Origin: Gymnogyps californianus
Taxonomy: Eukaryota; Chordata; Aves; Accipitriformes; Cathartidae
DNA: 64,000 nucleotides
Reading direction: 5' to 3'
Assembly (NCBI RefSeq): GCF_018139145.2
Contig: NC_059475.1
Span: forward strand, 13,853,437-13,917,436
Of the stretch, positions 51,201 through 61,568 are shown piece after piece. Position 1 is the stretch's first letter; the number at the start of each line of letters is the position of its first letter. A program made the translations under genes and the position numbers. The notes below the pieces were generated by a model. It made no database searches. It had not been told where the DNA came from and saw only the letters and a list, made by a program, of their open reading frames with translations.

Positions 51201-54200
51201 CTCGATCTGTAACAAGCAGAGACCGAACCAAACTAATGTACAGAAATATAAACATTAGAGATAGTATCAGTAATGGTTTTCTTCAGTTCAAATTTTGGAA
51301 TGGAATGAGAAAAAAAAGACACCAAAAAAGGCATTTAAATACTTTATGTTATTGCTGCTTCCAGTAACTTCAATGCATATCCCTTTAAAATAGCTTTTGA
51401 CATCAGATGAACACTGGATAATGAAACAACACCAGAGTAATAAGAGCGAGTGTATAAAAGTAAAACAGAAGCATATGCAATGCTTGTATTCCATTCAGCT
51501 GCACCATGAATGGTCTCGTTATCCACTTCTTCAGTTCCCCCAGTCTGGACATGCACCAAACAGCACAACAGCAAAAAGTTTCAATAGGATCTGGTTATGC
51601 AAGGGAGGCCTGAGTTCACAGCTCAACAGATATTTTCAAAGCCTGTAGAACTCACTCATTATTAATCACACACTCATTAATCACAAGCATTATTTCTTAA
51701 TAATGACAACCACGTTCTAGTCAGCTATGCATGGGTAATAGAGACAGTCCATCTCCTCAGCTGGCAGCTGTGCAATAAAGCCATACTTCATAGGCACAGA
51801 CGTAATCAGTTTATTTCTAACATCCATGCTCACTATTTCAACACCAATATTTTGGTGGTGAAAATTCCGTGCCAGCCTTAGAAAAGTCTGCACTCATGAC
51901 CTGTGGGGAAGAATGCTTCAGAGAGCTCCTGTTTTGTTTTTGAACTCAGAAATCAAACCTGTTCCTTCCCTAAATCTCAAAACAGTTGTAACTTCAGGTG
52001 GCAAAGAAGAACTAAGACCAAATTGCTCATTCCAAGTCTTTACAGAGACACATAGGAAACTGATAAATGTGAAGGCTAAATGTTAGTTATTCAGTGTTAA
52101 AACATAGGGAAGTCTGGCTCTGTCCTAATGACTCATTTGCCAGAGAGGAACTCTACATATTAAGACTTCTGAAATCAAAAGGACGAGTATTTCCTTCAAG
52201 AAGAAAATTAGTCTAGTATGGCAATTTCCAACAGATGGAGAAATCAAATAAAACATTTGGCATTTTCTTGCAAGTGGCGTATTCTTTTCACACTCAGGTA
52301 GCCTATAACCTCTTGTCTCGTAACAGAACTTGACTCGCTGGGGAAGCAGAGACACGTGCTGAGAGAGGCTTCTCTCCACAAAGTTAGCGTCAAAGAGCAG
52401 AATGGGCACAAATCAGGGCTACACCAATCTGATGGGACTCAGCCTTTCCCATCAGGCCAGTTAGCATTTGCCTCTGTGTTCTTCTCCTTTTGCTCCTATT
52501 CCACGTAAAAGAAGGACTGATGGGAGACAGCAATTCTAAATGCTTTTCAGACCAACGGGGACATGCCAATAAGGACATGCCACAAGCAGTGAAGTGGCAG
52601 TGGGAATCCACATGAAAAGCCCTAACTCTACATGAAGTTCCCCATGAATACTGGGATACTCAAAACTTTCTAACAAGCCTCCTCTGCTGGTATCAAGTGG
52701 CAAACCATACACGCATAGTAAAAATATTTTATGGAGATGCTGCTAGTTGCAGTCTTGTCTTAATACCTTTCTTTGTGTGTCACAGAGCATAGCTCCATTG
52801 TTAATAAAAATGAGTAAACCTCAGCATTCCCATTTTAAAAAAGCAGGGGCCCCCCCCGCCGACTTGAAGCATACTAGTGGTCCACTCTTAGCAGTGTCTG
52901 TTTTGATCAGGAGTATACTCAGACCTGGTAAAAAAAGGTTGTATCATATATTTAAGAATATTAAGCAACAAAGCAAACCAAAACCAAATCAAAACAAAAA
53001 AACCCCACCCACTGCTTCTATTAAAAAATAAACAAAAAATTGGGGAGAATAAAAATATATCTTAACCTGGAAAAAACATCAAAAATAGGAATGTCCCCCA
53101 GAGTAAAAATCTGAGTGCTCTGACCTAATTTGAGAAGTCTGTTGATAGTTTTTAAGTCAATCAGCTTTAGTAAGTAGTGTGCCTGATGATTAAATATTCT
53201 GAGCCATGGTCTAAGGCAACACAATCACCACACAGATCAGAACTTGTTAGTCATGCCAACATCCCTCCAACTCAAATGCCCAGGAAATACCACACTTGGA
53301 GAAAATCTGCCCATTTCAGATGAAGTTGCTCACATCTGCAGAGTAACGTCCCAGAAAAAATGAACCTTAGTGAGAACTGCTCTGCAGACAAGAGGCGGGC
53401 ATTTAGATATGAATAGTCTATTCTAGATGAGTCAAGTTTGCACTTACATTTTGCTCTTTATACACAAAGAGTTTATTCTTAAAGCATCAGAGCACTCTTG
53501 GCTTGAGCCATCTTTGCTTCAAAAGCTGTACACTGAAGAAGAACAACTCCAAAGCAAATGCCTTCAGAAAAAGCTTTGTGAGGATTTTAGGACTTTTTTT
53601 CCTTCCTACAGTTAATGTCTAATGAGAGATAATAACAGTGCAGGAAGGAAGAGACGGATGCATGAATGTGTACACACACAATCTATCTCCCAAATCATGC
53701 ATGCCTCTAGAAAAAAAAAACATTCCAGAACATTTGAGGACTATGCATGGGAAATGCTGCAGAATACGCAGTGCTGTAATCTTCACCTCTGCAAGCATGA
53801 ACACACATTATGAAATCATGAACAATATTTAACTGACAACACAACTAAAATTAATATTCTAGTTTGAGTGTTGCTATTCCATACTCTTTTTTTAACCCTC
53901 AAGTAAGTGATTTCCAGAGTTGTACAATATAAAAATGTGAACAGATGGATATGAGCATTAGCATCTGCCTGGTACCTTAATGGAGGCACTGCACTGCAGA
54001 TAGGAAAGTCACATCCCTGAGAGCATGGAGAGCTCTTCTTCCTTGGGACAAGAGAGAATTTTTTTTTTTTTTTTTTTTTTTTTGAGATACTAGAATAGAG
54101 CCTAACAGGCTCTGAGGAGAAGAAACATAGAGTAACAATCTCTGCTTAGCCTAGGGTTGAGAGTGAGAATAGGAAAAGGAGTCAATGTACATAAAGCAAG

Positions 54201-54402
54201 CAATGAGAACATGAAGGAAGCTTTGGCTACTTACCTTTTTTCTGCATTGCTGTTCTAAGATCTTGTTTGCTTTGCTGTTGTTGGCCACTAGCCATCTTCT
54301 CTCCATCATCTTCATCATGGCTAGACTGTCCAACAGTGAGAATCTGCACTTGACTTCCTATCTTCTGAACATCATCTTGAAAAGCAGCTGGGCCATCAAT
54401 CC
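39119..54402 (-). CDS. TUB: TUB tubby bipartite transcription factor/adaptor, eight 3' exons (5' partial)
   Basis: TUB binds PI(4,5)P2 through its C-terminal tubby domain and carries GPCRs into primary cilia with IFT-A. It is also reported to move to the nucleus after Gq signalling. Loss in mouse causes obesity with retinal and cochlear degeneration. Eight exons join in phase: 54402-54235, 49626-49505, 48610-48419, 47850-47738, 46632-46518, 41314-41216, 40805-40634 and 39252-39119. They give about 370 residues of a protein that is 506 aa in human. They hold a Q/K-rich N-terminal segment, an acidic/Ser tract and the entire tubby domain, ending FDSKLACE. Near-identity to mammalian TUB in the domain makes the call secure; TULP1-3 differ in the N-terminal half. 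The first exons (about 136 residues) lie beyond 64000. A ninth, possibly alternative exon is at 50546-50617. Confidence 0.98.
39253..40633 (-). other. TUB: Last TUB intron
   Basis: 1381 bp, donor C|GTAAGT and acceptor TTGCAG. No other feature seen. It corresponds to the intron retained in the mouse tubby mutant. Confidence 0.85.
40634..40805 (-). CDS. TUB: TUB penultimate exon
   Basis: 172 nt (57 codons plus one base): [57 protein letters not shown]. Core strands of the tubby barrel, nearly identical to human. Acceptor GTGTGCAG, donor GATC|GTAAGT; the C completes Pro of the last exon. Confidence 0.98.
41216..41314 (-). CDS. TUB: TUB exon ETNVLGF...RPRN
   Basis: 99 nt, 33 whole codons, phase 0 at both ends: [20 protein letters not shown] then [13 protein letters not shown]. 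Acceptor TTTTTAG, donor AAT|GTAAGT. The intron to the next exon (40806-41215) is only 410 bp and holds nothing else. Confidence 0.98.
41315..46517 (-). other. TUB: TUB intron (5.2 kb)
   Basis: GT-AG intron without recognisable genes. A 20-base T run lies at 42254-42273 and a (TG)n(TCTG)n tract at 45388-45413. Confidence 0.8.
45388..45413. repeat. (TG)n(TCTG)n microsatellite
   Basis: Compound dinucleotide/tetranucleotide repeat in a TUB intron. Confidence 0.85.
46518..46632 (-). CDS. TUB: TUB exon SNLMGTKF...AAICY
   Basis: 115 nt: A completing the Arg codon, then 38 codons [20 protein letters not shown] and [18 protein letters not shown]. One residue shorter than human in the PQKASSSTLES loop. 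Acceptor TTTTGATAG, donor TAT|GTAAGT. Confidence 0.98.
46633..47737 (-). other. TUB: TUB intron (1.1 kb)
   Basis: Donor AG|GTAAAC, acceptor GATAG; splits the Arg codon of the KLR phosphoinositide motif. No other feature seen. Confidence 0.85.
47738..47850 (-). CDS. TUB: TUB exon [13 protein letters not shown]...GKLR
   Basis: 113 nt (37 codons plus AG): [20 protein letters not shown] then [17 protein letters not shown]. By counting back from the C-terminus, the K and the split R of GKLR are K330 and R332 of mouse tubby, the residues shown to bind PI(4,5)P2; both are preserved. The RKRKK run is also basic. Acceptor TGCTTAG. Confidence 0.98.
47851..48418 (-). other. TUB: TUB intron (568 bp) with unusual donor
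   Basis: The only donor that keeps the frame is AAG|GTCATA, a weak GT site. A better-looking G|GTAAAA sits 8 nt upstream and would shift the frame. No other feature seen. Confidence 0.8.
48419..48610 (-). CDS. TUB: TUB exon opening the tubby domain
   Basis: 192 nt, exactly 64 codons, phase 0 at both ends. Starts [20 protein letters not shown] (linker), then [20 protein letters not shown] and [20 protein letters not shown], ending HGKK. From DLEEF on this is the first strands of the tubby domain. Acceptor TGTTTTAG. Confidence 0.97.
48611..49504 (-). other. TUB: TUB intron (894 bp)
   Basis: Donor AAG|GTAAGG, acceptor TTTTAG. No other feature seen. Confidence 0.85.
49505..49626 (-). CDS. TUB: TUB acidic/serine exon
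   Basis: 122 nt (two bases plus 40 codons): [20 protein letters not shown] then [20 protein letters not shown]. It matches the human SMSFDEDEEDEEENSSSSSQ region, an acidic disordered segment before the tubby domain. Acceptor TCTCCTCAG, donor AAG|GTAAGG. Confidence 0.97.
50546..50617 (-). CDS. TUB: Candidate in-frame 72-nt cassette exon of TUB
   Basis: Bounded by CCTTTCCCAG acceptor and CCTG|GTAAGT donor, both strong. Length is 72 nt with no stop in the required phase. Spliced between the flanking exons (G|AT ... G|GC) it adds exactly 24 residues, [16 protein letters not shown] then LVALDHVP, a Ser-rich insert just before the acidic tract, and preserves the downstream frame. I do not recall such an insert in canonical human TUB, so it may be an alternative or lineage-specific exon. 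Evidence is splice sites, phase and open frame only. Confidence 0.55.
54059..54083. repeat. T25 homopolymer
   Basis: Uninterrupted run of T on the + strand, A on the TUB sense strand, in the 4.6-kb intron. Confidence 0.9.
54235..54402 (-). CDS. TUB: TUB exon with QILTVGQ motif
   Basis: 168 nt: two bases, 55 codons, one base. [55 protein letters not shown]. It matches the human GPAALAEDK...[17 protein letters not shown]...DLRATMQRKG region; birds differ more here than in the tubby domain, as expected for a disordered segment. Acceptor CCTGACAG, donor AAAG|GTAAGT. Confidence 0.95.
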
Positions 54403-54988
54403 CTGTCAGGCAACAGCAAAAGCCTTAGTTGTCTTTGTGTCAAGAAGTTACTGAAAAGAGAATTGCTCACTCATGAAAAGCATCTTTTCTAAGAATCAGA
54501 GATCAGAGGTTCACATTCAATAATACTTCTAGGCTTAAACAAGACTAAACTAGCCTCCAAGGCAAACGCCTTACTTCCCACATACTGCATTAAAGAATCT
54601 CCAAGAAGTGACCAGGATTTCACTGTTGCCCTCCTCACCCCCAAAGCACACCCATCCATGCACCAGAAACATGAAAACTAAACAGAAAAGAAATTCACTG
54701 GAGAGGACCGACAAAGCAAACAGATGCAGCTTTCATCACGACACACAACTGGTCCAGAAACTGGTAAGCCTGAGTCCCAGATTATGCCATATCCCCTAAT
54801 AAACAACACTGCTATTACGAAACGATGCTTCAAAGTTTCAGAAACCTGGAAAATTCACAGGTAGATCTAGCAGTGTGTACAACAGGAAGAGCAGCACGTT
54901 AACAAGCCTAAGTATGCCTACTGAGTTAGTAAATTGCTATACAGTTAAAACATCAGAGTGAAACTATAAAGAAGATAATACGTATTCC

Positions 54989-55122
54989 TTGGAACCTCCA
55001 TCCTCTGAGATGCTCAAATCCCGACCGGGCACGGTCCTGGGCACCCTGCTCTGAGCAGGGGTGAAAGACTACACAGTCCCCAGAGGTGCCTTCCAGCCTC
55101 AGCCATGCTGTGATTCTGTGGC
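54989..55122 (+). mobile_element. CR1 3'-end fragment
   Basis: Reads GGAACCTCCATCCTCTGAGA...TGCTCAAATCCCGACCGGGC...CCTGCTCTGAGCAGGGG...CAGAGGTGCCTTCCAGCCTC and ends ATGCTGTGATTCTGTG, the standard CR1 tail in + orientation (antisense to TUB). Confidence 0.88.
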
Positions 55123-58100
55123 TTCTGATGACAGCCAGAAAGAAACTATTTACCTCCTTACGGCTGTAAATCACCTCTGAAGACAGAATAATGAAAATAT
55201 GGGGTGGGGTGTGTTCTTATCACAAGCTAACTTCATTTTTTTCTTCAGGACAGCAAGTTAAACATCAGATTGCAAATGTACTTCAGCTCTTAGTTAAGTG
55301 CTGGTATATATTACTGAATTAGCTATATAAAAATGCACTTTTGCACCAATAAAAATGGTAATATTATCATGTACAGATATAGTAAATAACATAAGCCTGT
55401 ATACTGTTGCTATTCTGAAATTCTTGTTAATGAGCAAGCAACATTGTGGAGAATTAGCAAGCATTACAAAGAGCTAGTTCAGTAAAAGAATATGATGCTT
55501 CTCACAACAAACAGAGCTGAATAAATCCTGTAAGAAGGAGCTGTAGGGATTGGGATTTTTTCAGACTGGGATCTGTAGCAGAAGTTTCCAAGAATACCAT
55601 TTCAACCCGCTTTGCCAGCAGCTGTCAACTTGCATTAAAAGACAACTGGATTATACATTTAGCATGCTTAACTGTACTTTGCTATACTCACTGTCACTGC
55701 CACTGCAATACGAAGTGGAAGTAGAAAAGAGTGGTCCACACCCTCAGGAACAGAAACAGCACTGGCTGTGCAACTACCTAACAAGATGCAGTCCGACACT
55801 GCAGAAGTATTAAATTCACAGAGTTCAAGACCACAAGGAATTATTGACTCATCTGCATCACACAGACTCTTATCTGGCAATTTCTGCACTGACCCTGTAA
55901 ATTCTGATTTACTTATGGTAAAACTAACAACAACAACAAACAACAAATAAACAATCTGTCCATCCAACCTTGAAGGACTAAATAAAGTCCATGGAAATGT
56001 TTCTCTCCTCTTGGTAGGATGACAATTTCAGACAGAAGCTCTGTGTGATGCAGAATGAACAGTATAATTTCCTCTGTTGCAGGTATAATATGGCAGTGAA
56101 CAGAATAGCATTTTTCTTAAAAGTTATCTCAGGATAAGCACTGCAGCAAAGGTGCTCTAGAAAAGACAGGTAGCTGCTCAGATCCACTGTGGTATTTTTA
56201 ACAGCTTTAACCATATTAACCATTATCATTAAAGTGGCTGCCTAAAGTTAAGTTCTTACCTTAATACTCTGAATTTCAAAAGTGTTAAGCATCCATGAGT
56301 TTAACAAGACGCTCATACCTCATGCATATCTATCTAGCCTCTTATTAAGCTTTGGACGATACAAACCTAATTTTGAGAACCCATTTCAAAAGGAACAAAA
56401 CACCTTAATTATTCTTCTTCAAAGCAGACATTGATCTGCAGCAAATGAAATGCCTTCGACAGCATTAGACATTGCACTGAGGCTGCTTTTTTCTGATGCC
56501 TGCAGAACATCTGCGCTAACATCCCGTGCTGTCAGGAACATCACGTTTTATTAGGCATTAGGACAAAGGCTACACTGGCAGGTCACACTTTTAGAGAAGA
56601 AAAATCAATTTCAGTATTCTGAAGAGTGCATCACTGGTAGTGTGTGTTATTAAGCATTATGAATGGTTCCACTGGTGACCCCATTTAAGGGAACGGAAGA
56701 TGTAGCCAGACAGAGAGGAAAAAAAAGAAGAACCTCTGCTGCATTAGAATACTGTAGATGGTTCGTAGCAAATGCAGCATTAACTATTTAATGTTTGTGT
56801 TTGTGCACACATCTTTGTAGCTATATATGCATGTGTAAAATAGTATTAAATGCAAGCATACACACACATTTCGTTTTTCTATATCATGAGATGTGAGTGT
56901 ATCTTTGTAAGTCAGCTCAAAAGGCAGCTTTACCATCACCTACCTAATGTCTGAAAACACTTCCAAGCTTGCGTAATCGTGATACTCAAGCTGGATCTCT
57001 CCCTATGTTCTCACTTCCTTTGCCTCGCTGACTCCTTTTCACCCACTTACTGGAAGGATGGTTCACTGTGCAATAAAACAAACCATTCATGTCTATAGTT
57101 GTAAGTTTCCCAGTTTAAGGACAGGGTTAAAAGAGGCAAAGAAGCTGAGCGGGCTGTGCCAAAAAGAAAGTCTTTATTGCTACAGTCAGCGTTTTCTACA
57201 GCTTTTCCCAAAAATCAGGTAGAAAAAAACCTCATAGAGATGTCCTTGAATACCTGCTAAGAAGAAAAGGGAATTTTTGAGAGACAACTGTGAAGGAGGG
57301 CAGGGAGGAAAGAGGAAGACTGAAACAAGCCCCACAATACCAGTCCCTTCAGTAAAGGCCTTCTGGTAAACTTTGACATGGTCATGTCTCAGATGAAACC
57401 CAGAGGTACCAGAAATCAAAACAAAGAGATAATTTTAAAAATGCGACAGAAAATTGGCAATCATGGGCATTTCCATCCTATAAACTACTATTTATCAATG
57501 CCTGTATTCTGTTAGCACCTAAAATCTTCTAGACAATATTTATAAATAGACAGCACCATGCTCTTAAAAGCTGGTAATCTAAACTACCACGTAGAATGTT
57601 TTCATACCCTGAATTCTTCTACATTCTAAGAAATTCAAAATACATTAGGTGGACATGCACTTAACTTTGATCTCAGGTATGGCATTTTTAGACAGGATTT
57701 TTTTTCCTTTTGCTTTAAACACACAAAATGTTAACTATCTACACAAAAAAAAAAAAAAACCCCACAAGATCCAGGTCTGGAATGAGGGGAGAGAGAAGGT
57801 ATGGGAAAAATAAAGAGGAGAACTGCTACTGAAAGCCTTGGGAAAGGAATAAAGTGGCAAAATTTTGCTTAGTGTTTATGATGTATGAGAAACAAATCTA
57901 AGTTTTCGTGCATTTTATGATACCACATTATGCCTGTTTGAAACTTCAGCTTCTAAAGGATGGACCAACAATCCAAAATCCATTCAGTTTCACTGGATTT
58001 AGTAATGACAATACATTTCACGGATATGAAGTCGAGACCTTGTTTTATTGTTCCAATCCAGCAATTAAAGGAAATCTCTTTATGGGAGGGTCACCAGGCA

Positions 58101-59807
58101 TACATTTCTCTATCCTACATCCCCAGCAGCTTTCTGCTGAACAGTTTCCAACCATTTTGATATGTCCTATAGATAGACGCTAGAATGAATATAGATGAGC
58201 CATCTCAGTTCTACTAGATGTAGTTATCAAATTTCTTTCTGATAGACTAAGCAAGTATAGACTACATGGGATGGAGGCTATAGATCCTGAAGTATATCCC
58301 TCCTCCTTGGCTCTACAGATCTAGAGGTTGTTTTGGGGTGGGGTTTTTTTCCCCCACAATAGCACTAGTAGAGCATTACAAGTGCCGTTCTGGGTATCCA
58401 TTTGAGCCTTATGCATTTTTATTTCAACTTCACAATCTTCAAAATTATTTTGCAGAAAAGAAATACACTACCTAACCCTATTTGCAAGTGGGAAACTAAG
58501 GGTATAGTCATGCTGAACACAAGGCTTAGATCAAACTGTTGAATAGTCCTGTCTAAACCCAGAATCTGTAACAGAATAAGTCTGGGTGGAACTTCCTGTC
58601 AAAACTGGATAGAAATCAAGTATTTCTAGACACCCCATCAGAGAAATTCTCAAAGTCATCACAGTCTAATGACACTATAATATTACAGCAGAATAAGAAA
58701 ATTAAAGAGGATAGGCTAGAACCACAATTTTGATTATTTTATTGCTCAAGAGATAATAAAGAAAGAGTATTTAAAATTTTTAGGGGGTGGAGAGGTAGGG
58801 GGAGAAGGTCAAACGGGAGGAGAAGACCACATACTACCAAGCTATGTATGACCAGGGAAAGTTCAGAGAGGCAGTTGATATATGTGGCCACCACTCACAG
58901 ATGAGCACAAGACCAAACATGAGGAAAGATTTTGCTGTCTGACAATAGTGCACGATGCACAATGGTAGTCTTGAAAAAATTAGTTACAGATTAAATGAGA
59001 GACAAACTACCCAGCAGCAAATTACAGGCATAAGCATAGTGAGTCAGCTCTCCAAAACATTATTTAAGTATTTGACTATATACTACATGAATCCCCAGTA
59101 ATTGGATCTTGCAGGAAAAGAATCTAATTGTATTTATACACATCATGTTCCTCTCTGTATGTATTTATACATGCAAACATTTTGCTGTGAAAAGATTTTC
59201 AGCAAATGTTATTTCCTCTTGGTTCTTTTACATGAACTTATAAGTACAGGAAAGAATGATTAACTGATTATTTACAGAGAGTCTTTACTGCACCCAGGAC
59301 ATCATGAAAAGACAGATTTCTAAATTACTTGAAAATAACTGTTATAATAAATTAAGAATTTCTTCATAGGACATTTGCAAACTAAGAAAGAAACTAAAAA
59401 GTATCGTACATCAGAGAGAACTAATTGAACTCAGTGACTGAATGGCAAATGAGATTATGTATCAGGAAAGGAACATAGCACAGAAAACTATTTCTCTCCC
59501 TACTTTACAAATGAGGAACTGCAGGATACAAAAATTCTTGTTGTCATTTTATAAAGTATTTAAGACACAAATTCAAAATATGAAGTCAGGCATACTGCTT
59601 ACAGACTAAGTTTTAAGAATATGCTTAAGCCCTTTGCAGATCAGATCTGAAGAGCTGACTGAGGTCAGGCAGGAGGTCTCTGGAAGAGAAAATCTCAAGC
59701 CACGATTTCTCACCTCAGTTACATACAACAAGGGTTCTACAACAAGTATGTCCTTCCTCTACAAACATGCTGACAGCAAATGCAGGCACCCTAGAAAATT
59801 TTCTCTC

Positions 59808-59827
59808 TTTTTTTTTTTTTTTTTTTT
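59808..59827. repeat. T20 homopolymer
   Basis: Uninterrupted T run, directly followed by the L3/CR1-like fragment. Confidence 0.85.
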
Positions 59828-59844
59828 AAATGTGCCTTCAAAGG

Positions 59845-59890
59845 CAAGATACCAGGTTAGATTAGCCACTGGTCTGACACAGAAGTGATA
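59845..59890 (+). mobile_element. Ancient L3/CR1-like 3'-end fragment
   Basis: GATACCAGGTTAGATTAGCC and ACTGGTCTGACACAGAAGTG resemble the sauropsid repeat tail GATACTGGGCTAGATGGACC, ATTGGTCTGACCCAGTATGG. Short and diverged. Confidence 0.5.
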
Positions 59891-61536
59891 TCCACATGGA
59901 TAACACTCAAGGCTGTGGCCAGCAGCAACCTGCAATTGCAACTGCTCTTCAAGAACACTGCAGAGCAGCTCTTCCTCCAACTTAGGCATGGCAGCATAAC
60001 CTTTCAAAGGCCAGCTGGCCTACTCCAAGGTCAAAGACAGCGAGTCTGTCCTCAGAGAAATCTGTTCATATTAGATTGACACCAGAATAAACAGAGTTTC
60101 TGTCCTTTAAAGAACTTGGCTTAAAGCAAACCCTGCTTCTGCTCTTATTGTCTCAAGTGATCTACATTTTAAATTAAAAAGACAAAACAACAGTTGATTT
60201 AAAATCTGCATTTATCAAGAAGTGTGACCACTGAGTATAATAACATTTACTTCCAGAACAGTGATACAAGAAAGTAGTATTGCACAAATCAATAAGTGAA
60301 AAAGGTTCTTTCTCAGAATGATTGCTTAGGAAGCTCTAATAAAATGGCTAGAATGAAACATGAAATTACATCTTCTAGAAATTCAGAACCCCATTGCTTT
60401 AAAAAAAAAAAACAAAACCTCTCTCTGTATATCTCTCTATATATCTCACTGTTGGGTGAAACTCTCCTCAAAAGGAATTTACTGAAAAAGCAGGATGTTT
60501 AAAGGGGGGAAAAGCATTTTTTTGGTCTATTTTTTAGGACTGAATAACCTTAAGTATATTGTAGCTGTCAATATTTTGTAAGTAATTTCCCAGTACATGC
60601 CTGTTCTCATAGGGGCTGCGCATCCACTGACATGGGGTTCAAGCAACTACAAAATCACAAAAGGATTTGTTTATAGGGAAAGGGGGCAAATAGCATTTTT
60701 TTTAGGAAAGGACCTCTGGAGGTGATTGACTCCAAACTTCCATCAAGAGAAGGACTATTGATAACAGCAGATCAGGTGACTAAAAGCATGTGCTTGAGCA
60801 CCAAGCTCTACATTCACTTTGATGAGATCTAGACAACTATAGCAGGAACTGTACTTTCATAAATCTCTGTCTTGAGGAGGCCAAAATGACTTCTTCACAA
60901 TCAAGTTCATGTGTTGCCAAAGCACAGTCTGAAAGGGTTGTCAGATCTAGAAATAACAGGACTTTCTTGGTGGAAACTCACTTATTGTTCCTCCTACCCT
61001 TTCTCTCTAATGCACAGGGAAGCCAAGATAAATCTACGCTGCATGAACTTCCCTCCCCCCATCAGAAAGGAAGTGTTATAGTGAGAAATGATGCTTCTTA
61101 TCCAACAAATGGTGCTGCTTTCTTAGTCTGCCAGTGTTAATGTAGTTGCTTGTTACATATAAAAATGGGACAGGATGCACAAATCAAAACAGACAGACAG
61201 GCGTGAAAGAGAGAGAAGAAACACGGAAGAAGCAAACCAAATCAAAATATGAAATAGCCATCCTGGCAGAAAAAGTGCTGTGTGTCAGAGCAGCTTGTTT
61301 GCTTTCTGACTCATAAATACAGCAGGGAATACCCAACATACTATATACATTTAATGTACAACATAAGAGGAAAATTGCTGGGAAGGTATTGTTTATTTGA
61401 ACATTTTAAACACATCCAGATTCCTGTGACAGAAAAATCCTCGTTTATATTGCCCACAGCAGTGAGTGAACCAGTGCAGTTCAGAGCAGGGTTTTCCTAG
61501 AATGTACTTACGTGCTATAAGTGCAAGAGTGCTAGG

Positions 61537-61568
61537 AAAAAAAAACAAAAACAAACAAACAAACAACA
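61537..61568. repeat. A-rich (AAAC)n repeat
   Basis: A-run followed by repeated AAAC units. Confidence 0.75.

Larger units (their letters stand above)
49627..54234 (-). other. TUB: TUB intron (4.6 kb) containing a candidate cassette exon
   Basis: Donor G|GTAAGT, acceptor CTCAG, phase 1. Apart from the 72-nt exon candidate at 50546-50617 I see only AT-rich DNA, including a 25-base T run at 54059-54083. Confidence 0.75.

Noticed and set aside
55668..55967. Minus-strand 99-aa ORF with a GTGAGT-like donor, considered as an upstream TUB exon
   Set aside because: The peptide has no tubby-like sequence and no good acceptor in phase 2; the complementary + frame is equally open.
56240..56300. Minus-strand AAG|GTAAGA donor near 56,263 considered as an exon end
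   Set aside because: Frames upstream have stops within a few codons or give no TUB-like peptide.
58470..58545. Possible MIR fragment (TTGCAAGTGGGAAACTAAGGG)
   Set aside because: Resembles the MIR 'ACAGATGAGGAAACTGAGGC' block but flanks do not extend the match.
59490..59535. Possible MIR fragment (CTTTACAAATGAGGAACTGCAGG)
   Set aside because: Short match only; cannot separate from chance without an alignment.
59885..60079. Plus-strand 64-aa frame beside the L3-like fragment
   Set aside because: No match to LINE ORF2; probably chance.
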